Assembly: GCA_963576735.1 (NCBI GenBank)
Contig: OY755173.1
Span: 18,756,873 to 18,820,872, forward strand
From: Bedellia somnulentella
Lineage: Eukaryota > Arthropoda > Insecta > Lepidoptera > Bedelliidae
Direction: 5' to 3'
DNA: 64,000 nucleotides
Made by a program: the position numbers and the translations under genes. Below the pieces are notes generated by a model. It did not search any database. It saw only the letters and a list, made by a program, of their open reading frames with translations, and had not been told where the DNA came from. This document shows, piece by piece, positions 10,903-22,903 of this stretch; position 1 is the first letter of the stretch, and every line of letters starts with the position of its first letter.

Positions 10903-11205
10903 GAAAAAGGAATGTTGAGATGGTTTGGGCATATAGAGAGGATGGATGACAGTAAATTGGTGAAAGAGATCTATAGAGCCAATGTTGAAGGTAATGTCAG
11001 TAGAGGACGACCTCGGAGGACACATTTGGATCAAATAGAAAATGTGCTCAGTCAGGTGTCCGAAGTACGAAGAATAAAAGAGCATGTATGAAAAGATTGA
11101 TGGATGTGAATGAAGCTAGAGAGGTTTGCCAGGATCGTACAAAGAGGCGATCGATAGTCTCTGCCTACTTCAATGGGAACTAACGGCGTGAGAATATGTA
11201 GGAAA
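10903..11205 (+). pseudogene. RTE-type LINE, 3' end of reverse transcriptase frame
   Basis: A 5'-truncated LINE scrap. Frame translation gives EKGMLRWFGHIERMDDSKLV, then KEIYRANVEG and SRGRPRRTHLDQIEN, the same C-terminal segment found intact near 21060-21200. After that the frame is lost: an indel near 11050 and stops follow, although nucleotide similarity continues to GGGAACTAACGGCGTGAGAA. RTE elements encode an endonuclease-reverse transcriptase that inserts by target-primed reverse transcription; this copy keeps only the region C-terminal to the polymerase and cannot make a working protein. It ends with the terminal module shared with S1 and S2, though without a clear tandem tail. Confidence 0.75.
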
Positions 11206-11556
11206 TTCTGTTTCAACTTGGTTTTATCAAAATACGTTAATATTTTATGTGTAAGATCGAATCAGATAACTTACTATAATATTTACCTATATTTAAGTCG
11301 GTATATAAACCATAAATTCTTAACCTTACAGCGTAAGATAACTTTGAAGATATTTTTCAGTTTGCTTCACCGTTTACATTGTGCTTCCAGTATTTTCTTA
11401 TAATTTAACTCAAAGCGAGCTGCTTTCAAGAAATTCCTGTTAATCTTAGCAGCAAAATAGTTGCAACAAAGATACCATGAGTCGTGTATTGTCAAGTAAA
11501 CGCAATAAGGCAATTTTATAAAATTCTGAATAGACTTTGTGCGATGCGATAAGCGG
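11206..11556. other. AT-rich stretch, nothing recognised
   Basis: Short frames only, no motifs. Confidence 0.45.
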
Positions 11557-11567
11557 ATTGAGAATTC

Positions 11568-11820
11568 ATACATACATACATACATATACTCACGGCTGCA
11601 AATCCCTAGAAGGGGTAGCCAGAGCTAAGGAATTAGAAATTCCTCAGCCACTTTTGGAAAGTTAAGTGGGGAAAAGATGGTAAAATAAAGGTTGTTGGTG
11701 ATGGGTCTCCAACCGCATCGCCCAAAAATCCCTTAAAAGCCCTAGTACCGTTAGTCGCCTCTTACGTACACCCACCGGAAGAATTAGGGTAGTGCTATTC
11801 TAAGCCGACACTACACAGCA
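11568..11820 (-). mobile_element. S2 element with 11-bp target duplication
   Basis: Near-consensus S2, flanked by ATTGAGAATTC at 11557-11567 and 11821-11831. The close match to consensus and the intact duplication imply a fairly recent insertion. Confidence 0.92.
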
Positions 11821-12079
11821 ATTGAGAATTCGTACTTCAATATTTACATACATACTAACGGATATACAAAATCGAAAACCTTAATAAAATTGGTTAGTTA
11901 CTTTTGGAAGTTTAGCAGAAAAAAGATACTAAAATAAAGTTGTTAGTAATGGGTCTCTTAAAACGTTGCCCGACAAATTATGAGTTAAGTTAGTGTTAAA
12001 CAATAATAATAATAGTCAGGTTCACGTTGATGCATATTATTTTAAATTTTATTCAACTGGATAAAAATAATGAATGAAT

Positions 12080-12470
12080 GAATGAAAAAGTTTATTTTAG
12101 ACCTCTTCCTCAACACCGCATGAAAGCCATCGGTATTCAACGTAGCAAACATTCTCGATGCGCTGCAGCGCCAGGGCAGATCCAGCGGGCCCTTGAAGGC
12201 CTTGTTATATTGGACTCATAGTGCACTGGCAGCCTTCTTGGTGAGATTGGTCCACAGGCTACATGCGTAAAGAGTTTGGCAATATGTTTTGAAAAGAGTG
12301 ATGAACCTGCGAGCGAGCATATTGCCCCTGACTGCCAATGCCCTACGCTCCCGTTCCATGTCCTTATCATCTTTAAAATCATTCGTAACCCACCAACGTA
12401 ACCAAGGTATTTAAATGTTGTCACCTGCTGTAAAGGAGAGTCATGAAGAGTAATGGTGGCGGTGAGTATG
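12080..12470 (-). pseudogene. CR1/Jockey-type LINE reverse transcriptase fragment
   Basis: The minus strand reads VTTFKYLGYVGG, a typical start of the thumb region of non-LTR reverse transcriptases (FKYLG), and further on, after frame changes, recognisable pieces of the same C-terminal region down to FHAVLRKRSKINF-like sequence near 12080-12120. The catalytic YADD part is missing. Several frameshifts break the frame, so it is a relic. A stretch of T-rich antisense tail (GTTTATTTTAGACC at 12090) may be the 3' end of the element. The clade assignment is an inference from general resemblance; a protein search would settle it. Confidence 0.55.
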
Positions 12471-12664
12471 TTTTAGTGCCAGAAAATACATTATAGTTAT
12501 TTAAAACACTTTCTTTATCAGTCGTGTACAAGGAAAATGTTGTAAGAAAAAACCAATACTGCAAAATTTAAAATGCGTCGTGCAAAATAAATGCTTCGCT
12601 TGCCCTACATCTATCTAGAAAACTATGCTTGCCGTGCCCTAACAGGACGGCACCGGTTTTTAAT

Positions 12665-12889
12665 TACATACATACATACATATACTCACGGCTATAAATT
12701 CCTAGAAACTCCTCAGCCACTTTTGGAAAATTGAGTGGGGAAAATATGGTAAAATAAAGGTTGTTGCTGACGGGTCTCCAACCACATCGCCCAAAAATCC
12801 CTTAAAAGCCCCAATACCGTTAGTCGCCTCTTATGTACACCCACCGGAAGATATGGGGTAGTGTTATTCTAAGCCGACACTACACAGCA
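12665..12889 (-). mobile_element. S2 element with small internal deletion
   Basis: Tail, ACTCACGGCTATAAATTCC, then a gap of about 25 bases relative to other copies (the GGGGTAGCCAGAG segment is missing), then the rest of S2 to the GCCGACACTACACAGCA end. Confidence 0.87.
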
Positions 12890-13012
12890 AAATAATAAAA
12901 GAATTATCATATCATTGATATATGTAAGGATATTGTTAAAAGTTTCTCAGAATCGCACATAAAGGAAATGGAAAGCGTCAGTTATTATTTATATTCTTTA
13001 TGAGTTTTATTA

Positions 13013-13160
13013 ATTTATAGAATAGAATAGAATAGAATAACTCTTTATTGTACATCAAACACAAATTTACAGCGACGGTCTTATCGCTAAAAGCGATCTC
13101 TTCTAGACAACCTTTGGAAGGTGAGATCGGTAAACTAGTTATCTGGGTAGATGCATAAAA
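13013..13160 (-). repeat. LINE 3' UTR fragment with ATTCT tail
   Basis: Minus strand: GAGATCGCTTTTAGCGATAA, GACCGTCGCTG, then AATAAAGAG and an ATTCT tandem tail. The stem GATCGCTTTTAGCGATA and polyA signal AATAAA recur in LINE 3' ends of Lepidoptera (known); a second member is at 22420-22565. Confidence 0.6.
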
Positions 13161-13180
13161 CAAGCTTACTTTAAAACAAG

Positions 13181-13408
13181 CTTAATTTATCATGGGTGTT
13201 GAGGGAAAACTTTGTGAGGAAACCCATATGGCCAAGTTCTACTTTAACATGTGATAGTGTATTAGTACAGTACAGCGATAGGCTTGCCCCTTATCACGTG
13301 AGTACACCTTCAAAACGTGGGTACTCTAAACACTAGGTAACAATTTCAGGAGATGTTCAGATGTGTCAGTTCCTCTGCTAACCGGCTAGTAAACGGCGAG
13401 AACGTTTG
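13181..13408 (+). mobile_element. S1 SINE, 5'-truncated
   Basis: It starts inside the S1 body at AATTTATCATGG and runs to AAACGGCGAGAACGTTTGAG. The terminal CCCC/GGGG hairpin is degraded. Confidence 0.8.
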
Positions 13409-13639
13409 AGTTAAGTTATTATTCTAAAGAAAAAGTAATCTTTTGTCGTTCATCGCATCGCAAAGAGTATTCAGATCGTAAACTTTCCAACAACAAGTAT
13501 AAATCCTATGAGCGCAGCTAAAATTTAATCAACGCCAACTTTACAAAGAAATAACTTGGAGCGTGATATAAAAACGCGACGTCGCTTGCAAGCTAAGACA
13601 ATGGTGATATTGCAGTTGCTTCCATGTATATACTTCCGG

Positions 13640-14760
13640 CAACAAAATGTAACCTGATTAAAACTAATATTATAGATATTGCTTTTCCTATTAAAATTTT
13701 AGAAATAAAAGTTATTTTGCTTAATTCAATTACTTTTAGAAAATATTTACAAGACCCGGTTTATATGCAAAACGGAAAGAGATTAATATGGGCAATCGAT
13801 AAAAAAGAGATCTCCCAGGAAGGAATGAATTAGTGCTATTCTAAGCCAACAATATTCAGCTTTCTATAAGTCCACAAGCAACAACCAAGCACCACATCCT
13901 GTGGGATACATAAGGCGAGAGTTATTTTGCTATTTGCACACTAGGCCGCAAATTCAACGTTAAAATGTAAAATGACAATAATGTAGTCGGTATTAAAAAT
14001 ATGCCTCTATTCTTGTCTATATCATTATATTGCAATTCTTATTTTACATACATATATACATACATACATATACTCACGGCTATAAATCCCAAGAAGGGGT
14101 AGCCAGAGCTAAGGAACTAGAAGTTCCTCAGCCACTTTTGGAAAGTTGAGTGGGGAAAAGATGGCAAAATAAAGGTTGTTGGTGATGGGTCTCCAACCGC
14201 ATCGCCCAAAAATCCCTTAAAAGCCCCAACACCATTAGTCGCCTCTTACGTACACCAACTGGAAGAAATGGGGTAGTGTTATTCTAAGCCGACACTACAC
14301 AGCAAATTCTTATTTTAATTCTTGAAATAAAGATATTTCGTTAGATTCACTTACTTTCAGAAATTTTTACTTGTCCCGTTTTATATGCAAAGCAAAGTGA
14401 AATAATTGCTGGTTTGTTTTGTCATTTCACGACGAAAATGGAAAGAGATCAATATAGGCAAGTGATCTCGCGGGAAGGAAGGGGTTAGTGCTATTCTTAA
14501 CCAAGCTATCTATAAGCCTACAACCAAAAACCAAGCACCACACCCTGTGGCACCCATAATGCGAAAGCTATTTGCTATTAAAAGTTGAGAAGTAAATGTC
14601 AATAATGTAGTAATCAAAATATTCCATTATCCTTATCTTAACCAAATAATATTGCTTTTAATATTTTTATATTATTTTGCTAGCTTCACTTACTGTGAGA
14701 AATATTTACTAGTCCCGTTTTATATGCAAAGCAAAGTGAAATAATTCCTGGTCTACACTA
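13640..14760 (+). repeat. decayed tandem repeat, ~345-bp unit, about 2.3 copies
   Basis: A phrase like GAAATATTTAC..GTCCCGTTTTATATGCAA occurs at about 13740, 14360 and 14700. Other shared phrases (GGAAAGAGAT, GGGGTTAGTGCTATTCT, CCAAGCACCACACCCTGTGG) recur in the first two units. After removing the S2 insertion (14047-14304 plus its duplication) the period is close to 340-350 bases. The third unit is partial. Confidence 0.7.
14047..14304 (-). mobile_element. S2 element with 13-bp target duplication
   Basis: Near-consensus S2 inserted into the tandem repeat. AATTCTTATTTTA flanks it at 14034-14046 and 14305-14317. Confidence 0.92.
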
Positions 14761-15961
14761 ATATTACCGCATGGAAAGCAGATGTGCCGAGCCAGAAAAA
14801 ATCCTAAATTTTAAAATGCAAATCTGTCTGCCATTTTACCACGACACGATTACGTAAGGAAAATGCCAGAACTTTTTTGGAAAATAATGGCAGAACTTTT
14901 GAAAGTTGTATTGCGATTTAAATATTTAATGAAACGGTTGGTGTCGGTAGAAAATAGCACTTATGTACCTTTTCTAGTATGTATCCAGGCTAAAATATGT
15001 TCTATTGTGTTTAAAATTTGTAATCAACAGTTTCAATAAAGTACAGATGTTTGTTTTTTTTAATGGGTTATCATTCGATTTTGATCCGTATAAAATAAGC
15101 TTACGCTAAGATTCAAAATACAGGGGATAGTTCAGTTTTCACTTACTGAATGTTAAAAACATAAATTCGTTTTCATTAGAAAGGGAACATTGCGAAGTTA
15201 ATCCTACAATATTTAAAATATAACATCCTTCTGAGGTTTTAACAAAAAAACCAAGGATTATCTAATCAGTTAATACCTACAGTAAGGCAGTTACTTTGCA
15301 AAATCATAAATAAATTCGTGAATTATCAGCACAAGAAATATAAAATAGATATATTTAATAAAAAATAACCAGTAAAAAGAAATAAAAACAAGAAAATGTT
15401 AGTATCTAAGTTTTTAAATAAATTTTATCACAGCTAAGCAATTACGAATAGCTGCCAATACAATTCCGTAAACAATTCTAAAATAACGAAATAACATAAA
15501 CTGTGTAAAATAATATTTAAACCATTAACATTCAGCACAGTATTATTCAGGCTGCATTTTGGGGTAGTAAATATCTCAATATTCACTACACAATCATTTC
15601 CCTTTTTTTGTATTAATAGTCGTGAGAATATATATTTCTTCAATGTTTCAATGAAAAAAAAACTGTGGCATGAAAACGCGATGCCAAGATAATATCTTGA
15701 TGTCATCTCTTAAGATCAAATAAATAAGAAACAACGCTAATGAAATTATGCGCCAACTTTTACAGAACAAGGACTTTTAATGGAAAATTCGGACAGAGGC
15801 CTAAAATTTCACAAATTTATTAACACTTTAAGTTAATGAAATTGACATTGACATTATTTTAAAATTCTGTTTCCTTACAACTTAAAAAAGTCGTAATTAA
15901 ATTAAATTATTAGGAGTTGAAAAGCTATTTACAAATGTTTTAACGAGTTAAATACTGTATA
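14761..15961. other. AT-rich stretch, nothing recognised
   Basis: A 1.2-kb stretch in which neither strand shows a motif-bearing frame, tRNA, inverted termini or known repeat. Confidence 0.5.
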
Positions 15962-16346
15962 AGCAACCGTGATAGCCCAGTGGGTAGAACACTCGGTTAT
16001 CGTGCAAACGACTAGTGTTCAAATCCTGGGACGGGCCTACACCAATTTGTCTTTTCTAAAGACATATGTGTGGTTAATTTATCATGGTTGTTAACGGTGA
16101 GGGAAAACATCGTGAGGAAACCCACATGGCTGAGTTGTACTTAGTCATGTGACAGTGTATTCGTACAAAACAGCGATAGGCCTGCCCCCTATCACGTGAG
16201 TACACTGTCCATGCAAAACGTGGGTACTCTGAACACCAGGTGACAAAGTCACGTGATGTTCAGAAGTACCTATTAGTACCTCTGCCAACCCCTTCGGGGA
16301 TATTCGGCGTGAACGTTTATTTTATGTTTATGTTATGTTATGTTAT
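15962..16346 (+). mobile_element. S1 SINE, full length
   Basis: Best reference copy of S1: head AACCGTGATAGCCCAGTGGG with B box GTGTTCAAATCCTGGG, complete body, GTACCTCTGCCAACC, CCTTCGGGGATATTCGGCGT, GAACG and a TTATG tail. Internal Pol III boxes imply transcription from the SINE itself when it was active. Confidence 0.93.
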
Positions 16347-17470
16347 CATTACAGTTCTTTTAACGAAACTTCCACTATATAGTATCTTTATTTTAACAAG
16401 TATACAAATACATTTGTTAAATTTAGTTTAGTTTATAACTATAGTTTAAAAATAAAATACTAAACAAAACCTCGCAAATAAATCAGAATACGTTGTGAGT
16501 TATATTTGCAATAAGCATTTTCACAGAAATGCAGTATTTGCTAAAAGAAACCATTGAGTATCCGACTAGGAATGGGTACTCGTAGTAAACTAAACTAAAT
16601 GAATTATTAATAAATTCATCAATTACTCATAAAAGTTTTACGACTCGGTCTTACAAAAGAATATACTGTAAGACTGAAACCAACAAACTGTGTAGTTTGC
16701 ATCTATTATCTTGTCTGGGATATTTATATTTCATTTCTATGTTTTATATATCTACCGTAGCCTAGAAGTAAGGCACTGCTTTGCCTGCTTGTAATGATTA
16801 TGTTTTTTGGAATAAATCACTTTAAATAAATAAATAACTTTTTAAATAATTAAACTACCCCATTCCTTATTCGCTTTTAAGTGCTAGTTGGGCAATAAGA
16901 CTAGCTACCTCTGATTAACCATACTTTAATTTTGATATCTTCTTCCTAATCCGCTTCGCAAAAGGCTGAGGAATATTGTGTACTAAAATTTAAAAAACTC
17001 ATTTACATCATTTTTTTGACTGATATGGTTTATGATTAAAGCAAAAGTTTTGTCACAATGGTATTAAACGATCAATAAGTTTCAACTTGTCTAAATGAGA
17101 ACCAAGTACTCGTAAGTAAGTACTTGGTTCCTAAAGAACCGTATTTCAGCGTCTGCTCATAAAATAATTTGCAATCTCGCAGTGTAAGACCCAATTTAAA
17201 CTTTATAACTGAAAGTGGGTCCAGTTATTTCCGGAGATTTGCCGCAACGAACACACGCCAGTGTTGTAAAGTTCCGAAGCTGGTTGTGACATTACACTCA
17301 GTGTAAATGGGATTTAATTTAAATGAACTACTTTTTATGTTTTATCAATGTTATGTATGTGACTGTATGCAATATAATAATAATAAATAATAATAATAAA
17401 AATATATATTCAAGTAACAAAGACTCACATTAGTGTTAGTAAAGGCTTACATACTATGTTAGGAAAGACA
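16347..17470. other. AT-rich; possible LINE 3' end at 16745-16845; small hairpin at 17099-17131
   Basis: GGAATAAATCACTTTAAATA with an AAAT tail near 16808 looks like a LINE 3' end. GAACCAAGTACT at 17099-17110 is matched in inverse by AGTACTTGGTTC ending at 17131, an 8-base loop hairpin. Nothing else recognised. Confidence 0.4.
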
Positions 17471-17494
17471 TAACTTAATATACACATAATATAT

Positions 17495-17745
17495 TTACAA
17501 AGCCCTATCCTTTTTTACACAGGGAGCATGGAGGGCACAACAATGTCGCATATAGGGACAATCTAACCTCGCCCCGATCATACCTAGTATTGTGTTGGGG
17601 CTGTCCCGCACCCGGCGCACCAAGGAGGCGCACCGCTTACGCATTGTCGCGTAAAAACTGTCTACGTGCGCGTCTGCGAACATCCCTGATGCGCTACAGA
17701 ATACTCGAGGACTGCCTTGGATTCGCAAATTTAGTACATAGCTGG
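17495..17745 (-). pseudogene. LINE reverse transcriptase C-terminal fragment
   Basis: The minus-strand frame reads FCSASGMFADAHVDSFYATM, then RKRCASLVRRVRDSPNTILG. This resembles the C-terminal tail of CR1-like LINE proteins of Lepidoptera, and a similar RKRSASLLRRLQAS sequence is found on the minus strand near 58600. No polymerase or endonuclease motifs remain. The upstream sequence does not continue the frame, so this is a short, dead 3' scrap. The GC-rich base composition against AT-rich surroundings is what makes it stand out. Confidence 0.6.
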
Positions 17746-18030
17746 TTTCACACTTTTTAAACTCTCGCGGTTTGTAGACATTATATATATATAAAATAAG
17801 AATCGGGATTAACCAACGAACATTTTTGGTTTGTTTGTAATTAGCCTCTTTGATATAAAGCGTGATGTTATATAGCCTATATTGTTATTTAGAAAGGTTA
17901 TTTAAAGGAAAAGAAATAATTGGTAACCGGTTATGGAGCCTATTCATTACATACAAACCTTAACTGCTTATAATTTAATTATTGATATAAAATACTGTGT
18001 TTTTTCGTATATTGTCATGTGTATATTTAT

Positions 18031-18305
18031 ACATACATACATATACTCACGTACGGCTATAAATCCCTAAAAGGGAAATTGAATTAAATTGGGAATTGAA
18101 AACAGAGCCAAGTAATTGGAAATTCCTCAGCCACTTTTGGAAATTGAGTTAGGAAAAGATGATAAAATAAAGGTGTTTGGTGATGGGTCTCCAACCATCC
18201 CTTCGCGTAAAAATGCCTTAGAAAGCCCCAATACCTTTAGTCGCCTCTTACAAACACCCAAGATAAGAAATGGGGTAGTTCTCTTTTAAGCCGACACTAC
18301 ACAGC
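18031..18305 (-). mobile_element. S2 element, diverged, small insertion
   Basis: Complete order of S2 blocks. About 20 extra bases (near GGGAAATTGAATTAAATTGG) interrupt the 3' part. Confidence 0.82.
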
Positions 18306-18501
18306 TAACTAAGAATTATTAAAATTCTAAGAATGAGTTATTATTTGATTGCTTGATTTAGGATATAATAGAAACAGTGTGCTGGTAAGCCCGCGATTGT
18401 GGGACCATGAGGTAACGTCTGTTGCGGAGACCAGAGGTGCGTGTCAAATCTGGCCCTGTAAGTTTCTAACTATACCCCGAAGGCATTAAACATTAGAATA
18501 A

Positions 18502-18756
18502 ACATACATCCATACATACATATACTCACGGCTATAAATCCCGAGAAGGGGTAGCCAGAGCTAAGGAATTAGAAATGCCTCAGCCACTTTTGGAAATTTG
18601 ATTGGGGAAAAGGTGGTAAGGTAAAGGTTGTTGGTGATGGGTTTCCAACCGCATCGCCCAAAAATCCCTTAAAAGCCCCAATACCGTTAGTCGCCTTTTA
18701 CGTACACCCACCGGAAGAAATGGGGTAGTGCTATTCTAAGCCGACACTACACAGCA
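18502..18756 (-). mobile_element. S2 element, near consensus
   Basis: Full-length S2. ATTAGAAT just left of the tail (about 18492) and again right after the element (about 18759) is a probable short target duplication. Confidence 0.9.
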
Positions 18757-18914
18757 GAATTAGAATGAAATTTCGTATTAATCATGCTGGTGCCAAATGA
18801 AAAGATACTTGATTTAAGGGCCATCCCAAAACGTGTTCAAGTGCGATAATTCGCTTTGCCTTGGATTATTCCTCATTAGATTTTAACTGTAGTATTTAGA
18901 AAGCCCGTTTTTTG

Positions 18915-18976
18915 TACATACACATACTCACCGGAAGAAATGGGGTAGTGCTATTCTAAGCCGACACTACACAGCA
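18915..18976 (-). mobile_element. 62-bp miniature S2 (internal deletion)
   Basis: The tail TACATACACATACTCA is joined directly to CCGGAAGAAATGGGGTAGTG and the S2 5' end. About 190 internal bases are gone, including the 3' hairpin. It is flanked by GTTTTTTGTA and GTTTTTTTGTA, so the present pair of ends lies between target duplications. Confidence 0.8.
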
Positions 18977-20028
18977 GGTTTTTTTGTATATTTTTATTAA
19001 TGATCGCCTTTAAAGTTTTCCCCAATGATATTTCCCGCCAATTATAATAAGCTCTATGTATTATTGCTTTACTTTACTGCATGCTTGTCTAGTTATTTGT
19101 TTAGATAAATTGGACGTAGTCTAGTAGAAAGGACTAAACCCACAAGAAGTCGATTTCGGCATATGAGCGTTTGAAATATGAAGTCTAGTGCCATTTCCAT
19201 ACTGCAGGAGAGGTTTGGTGTTTATAATAAACAGTTTTCGTGAACTTTTTTTAATTATATTTTGTACTACTTTTAGGTTCAACCCTCAGCAAAACATGTA
19301 TACATTCTAATTGCAAATACTTCTTATTGGCCAAGTTGATAACTGAATTTATAAACACTAATTGTATGGTTTGCTGTAAGTATTCCGAACAAATAAAATC
19401 AAGTACAATAATACATAACTCAATTTCGGTGAAAGTGTGGGTTGAGCCCTTTCTGCCTAACTACATCCAATTTTCAAGTATAATTTATCCAATTATTGAA
19501 GTTTTACCGTGTTCTTGTATAAAATAAGTTAATGTAAAGTTAACTCCTAAAACCTAACATTCAAACCCAAAAACTCAATGGCATCTTATCGTAACTTTTA
19601 ACAATTTATCTTCATCAACCGAAGAGAGAAAATATGTGAAAAATGCCCGCAGAAAGCCCATCCCGATAACCCGGCCAGCCATCGACCGACTGCGCGTGAC
19701 GGTGAAGAATGATGGGGTGATAAAGGGGATCTTTTCGATGGATGTAGTTTGCGTTCAGTTTTGCTGAGTTCTGGAATAAAATAAATTATGTGAGTTATGT
19801 TTGTTTTATTTAGTACATAAACGGTCATTTTTCTATAACTATTTATACTTTAGTTTTGCTTGGACAGTGTGCTCAAGTTAAATATCTCAATAGAAAAAAT
19901 AAATTATTTGGAGTACGTATCAAAAGACATGACATTAATGTGCTCTCTATTTCCTTGTGGTTCCTCGTAGGGGACATCACGAAACATCAACATGTTTACA
20001 GTATCATTTTCACAAAATTAAAACGATC
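18977..20028. other. AT-rich stretch, nothing recognised
   Basis: Short chance frames only; none carries motifs. Confidence 0.45.
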
Positions 20029-20247
20029 ATACATACATAGGAGTAGCCAGAGCTTGGGAATAAGAATTTCCTCAGCCACTTTAGGAAGTTAAGTGGGGAA
20101 AAGATTGTAAAGTTGATGTTTTAGGGATGCATCTCCAACCGCATCGCCCAAAAATAACTTTAAAAGCCCCAATACCCTAAGCCACCTCTTACGAACACCC
20201 ACGCGAAAAAATGGGGTAGTGCTATTCTTAGACGACACTACACAGCA
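20029..20247 (-). mobile_element. S2 element, 3' terminus deleted
   Basis: CATACATACATAG passes straight into GAGTAGCCAGAG: the terminal CTCACGGCTATAAATCCC module is missing although the tail is present. The rest of S2 is intact to GACGACACTACACAGC. Confidence 0.82.
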
Positions 20248-20669
20248 CAGAAAAAACGATAATTATATTATCTTATTTTTTTTCACACAGTTTGGCTAAT
20301 AAATATTAATTTAATATAGATGAACATAAAGTCTTTTGTTAGCACAAGCGTTACCATAAACAGACGTTAAAAACCGTTTTAAATAAGGCCGGATTTATTA
20401 TTGTCATCCACAACCTTTTTCAACAAAGGATTGCTTTATTAACAGCCGAGCATCATTTAATTCTGTATATTATTCAGTTGTTAGGTATTTACCAGTTAAA
20501 AAGGTTTCTCTTTTGCGAGTATTAAGTATGAAATCACGAATATTTTTTTTTGGTGGCTCTAAGTTTACGCTTAATTTATATTTACGGGTCAGGAGATACG
20601 AGGGGATTTGGAATTGTAAGTTATTATCTGCCACATCCAATGGTGAGTAAAAAAACAAATATTTGTGGA

Positions 20670-21370
20670 AATGATGATTTTAAACCGACCTTTAACAAAA
20701 AAATACGACTACTCCACAAAGTGGAACAAGTGAAAGAATTTGTATTTCTGGGGAGTTTGTTTACTAGGGATGGAAAATGTGAGGAAGATATTGAAAGGAG
20801 AGTTAAAAATGGAAATGCGGTGAATGGAGCCATGAACGGTCTGGTGTTGAGTCAGTCGTTGTCAGAAAAGGCTCGAATGGCTGTGCATAATGCTGTTCTG
20901 GTTCCCACGCTGATGTATGGTAGTGAATGTTGGGCATGGCAGAAGAAGCATGAAAGTAGAGTAAATGCAGTGGGAATGAGATCCCTCAGAAGTATATGTA
21001 GTGTAAGGTTGTGTGATAGAGTGAGAAATAGTGTGATCCGTGAACTAGAATAGATAGAAAAAGGAATGTTGAGGTGGTTTGGGCACATAGAGAGGATGTA
21101 TGAAAATAAAGTAGCGAAAGAGATATATAGAGCCAATGTAGATGGGATTGTTAGTAGAGGACGGCCTCGTAAAACGTTTCTTGACCAGATTGAAAATTTT
21201 ATAGAGGCGGGGGGGGTCCGAAGTGAGAAAAATAAAAGAACATGTATAAGAAGAACAATGAATGTAAGGGAAGCTAGAGAGGTTTGTCAAGATCGTACTA
21301 TGTGGCGATCGATAGTCTCTGCCTACCCCAATGGGAATAATGGGCGTGAGTATAAGTAAGCAAGTAAGTA
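20670..21370 (+). pseudogene. RTE-type LINE, C-terminal part of endonuclease-reverse transcriptase
   Basis: A 5'-truncated RTE LINE. The frame gives VEQVKEFVFLGSLFTRDGKC (thumb region after the polymerase active site), LVPTLMYGSECWAWQKKHES (typical of this family), then MLRWFGHIERM and SRGRPRKTFLDQIENF. One in-frame TAG at 21051-21053 interrupts it; otherwise the frame runs to the natural stop at 21357-21359, ending SAYPNGNNGREYK. The palm with its catalytic aspartates and the endonuclease are missing, so it is dead. The 3' end, GGGAATAATGGGCGTGAGTA plus a TAAG tandem tail, overlaps the stop: this is a very short 3' UTR, as known for RTE elements. That terminus matches the end of S2. Truncation lies near 20670-20700. 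Confidence 0.85.
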
Positions 21371-22400
21371 CTCAACAAAGATTGAGTTTTAAATTAATTA
21401 TTAATTTACTGGTATAAGCCTTTCTAATCTGAGTAGTTAGACTAATAAGGTAGTTTTGTGTCCTCTATACTATCGGACTAATAACTAATTACTAATTTCA
21501 GATGATCGTATATATTTGAATGTTGGTTGCTCTATCAGGAGTGACTGGGCGGATTTTGATTCTGTGCACTTTTCATCCATCACTGTGCACATCCATCCAT
21601 TACATACTGTACCAGCAGGCGTAAAAGAACCATAAAAATCGACTTTTTCAGCGCTAATAAACTTTTTAGACGATGACATAAAAGGAATTATTAATATACT
21701 ACATAAAAAAGAACATAATGAATTGAAACAATTTTAATTAATATTACGAGAAAAACAAGCTCTATTTTGTATCCTTTGATTTTATAATTGCAATTATAAT
21801 TAAAACGGAAACATGTTTGTATTCGGTCATTTAATGATTCCACGAAAAACAACCATTTTGAAAAGAATTTACCTTGTTTTCAATTTGCTCTATAACCTTT
21901 GGCAGCATTAAATATGGGTAAAAATGGAATAAAACTTCGGTGTTGTGATACAGTAAAATTAATGACAAGCGTCGGCCTGTTTTGGAGCACCCTATATAAC
22001 TCTTACAAGGGTCAATGTTCTTATTTAAAAGTCTACTGTGTTTTGTTGGATATCAAAAAGGTTTTGAAATTTTAGAACGCTATTAAAATAAAACGAAACT
22101 TACTTACTTTTACCTAACTACGTACCAACAATTGCGACTTTGGTCCCAAAAGGGAAATAAGTGCTTCGGAATTTACGATCCCTTAATTATAACATGTCAT
22201 TTTCGTTGTTCAAGTAGGAAAAAGATAGTAAGATAAACGATTAATCTAAATATTATTTGTATTTATTTTATTATATAAGTATGTATTAAGATATTTATGG
22301 TATATTTATGGAATAAAAATTAATATATAGGTTGTAAATAAGTTGTGTTTAATAAAGTTTCGTTTAAATTGCATTTATATTTGACCGTAATTTAAATTAA
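21371..22400. other. AT-rich stretch, nothing recognised
   Basis: No supported feature in about 1 kb. Confidence 0.5.
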
Positions 22401-22419
22401 AGAGTTATTCATTTGTTCC

Positions 22420-22565
22420 TCACCATAAAGGTAGACTGGAAGAAATTGCGTTAAGGCGATAAGTCCGCCTTTGTGTACGTTGACTGTTTTGTAATTTTTA
22501 AATACTGTTTGGGTGTTGTGTATTTGTATGCAATTAAGTGTTTAAATAAATAATAAATAATTATT
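22420..22565 (+). repeat. LINE 3' UTR fragment
   Basis: GGTAGACTGGAAGAAATTGC, GGCGATAAGTCCGCC and an AAATAAATAATAAATAA tail. Related to the minus-strand fragment at 13013-13160. Confidence 0.55.
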
Positions 22566-22627
22566 GATAATCTTTGGTGATGAACTGCTTGCAGGTTACT
22601 AGTTATATATCTTAAAATACATACATA

Positions 22628-22705
22628 TTCACATACTCACGTCAATAGTTCTTTGTGGGGTATGCAGATACATTTAATCGCTACTTCGTCTAATCTTGGC
22701 AATCC
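22628..22705 (-). repeat. RTE LINE 3' end scrap
   Basis: Minus strand: GGATTGCCAAGATTAGACGA, then GTATCTGCATACCCCACAAA and ACTATTGACGTGAGTATGTG. This lines up with the last ~75 bases of the RTE fragment at 21290-21360. Confidence 0.6.
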
Positions 22706-22763
22706 CTTCGATCTTAAAAATTAATTAGTCTTTTCATGCATGTCCTTTATTCATCATACTTTC

Positions 22764-22903
22764 TGGTCTGCCCCCTATCACGTGAGTACAATGTCCAACC
22801 AAAAATTAGGTACTCTGAACATCGAGTGACAATGACTCATAATGTTCAGAAGTACTAGTACCTCTGCCAATCCCTTCTGGGATATTCGGCGTGAACAGTT
22901 GAG
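22764..22903 (+). mobile_element. S1 SINE, 3' part
   Basis: It starts TCTGCCCCCTATCACGTGAG and ends GATATTCGGCGTGAACAG; the head and first half of the body are missing. Confidence 0.82.
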
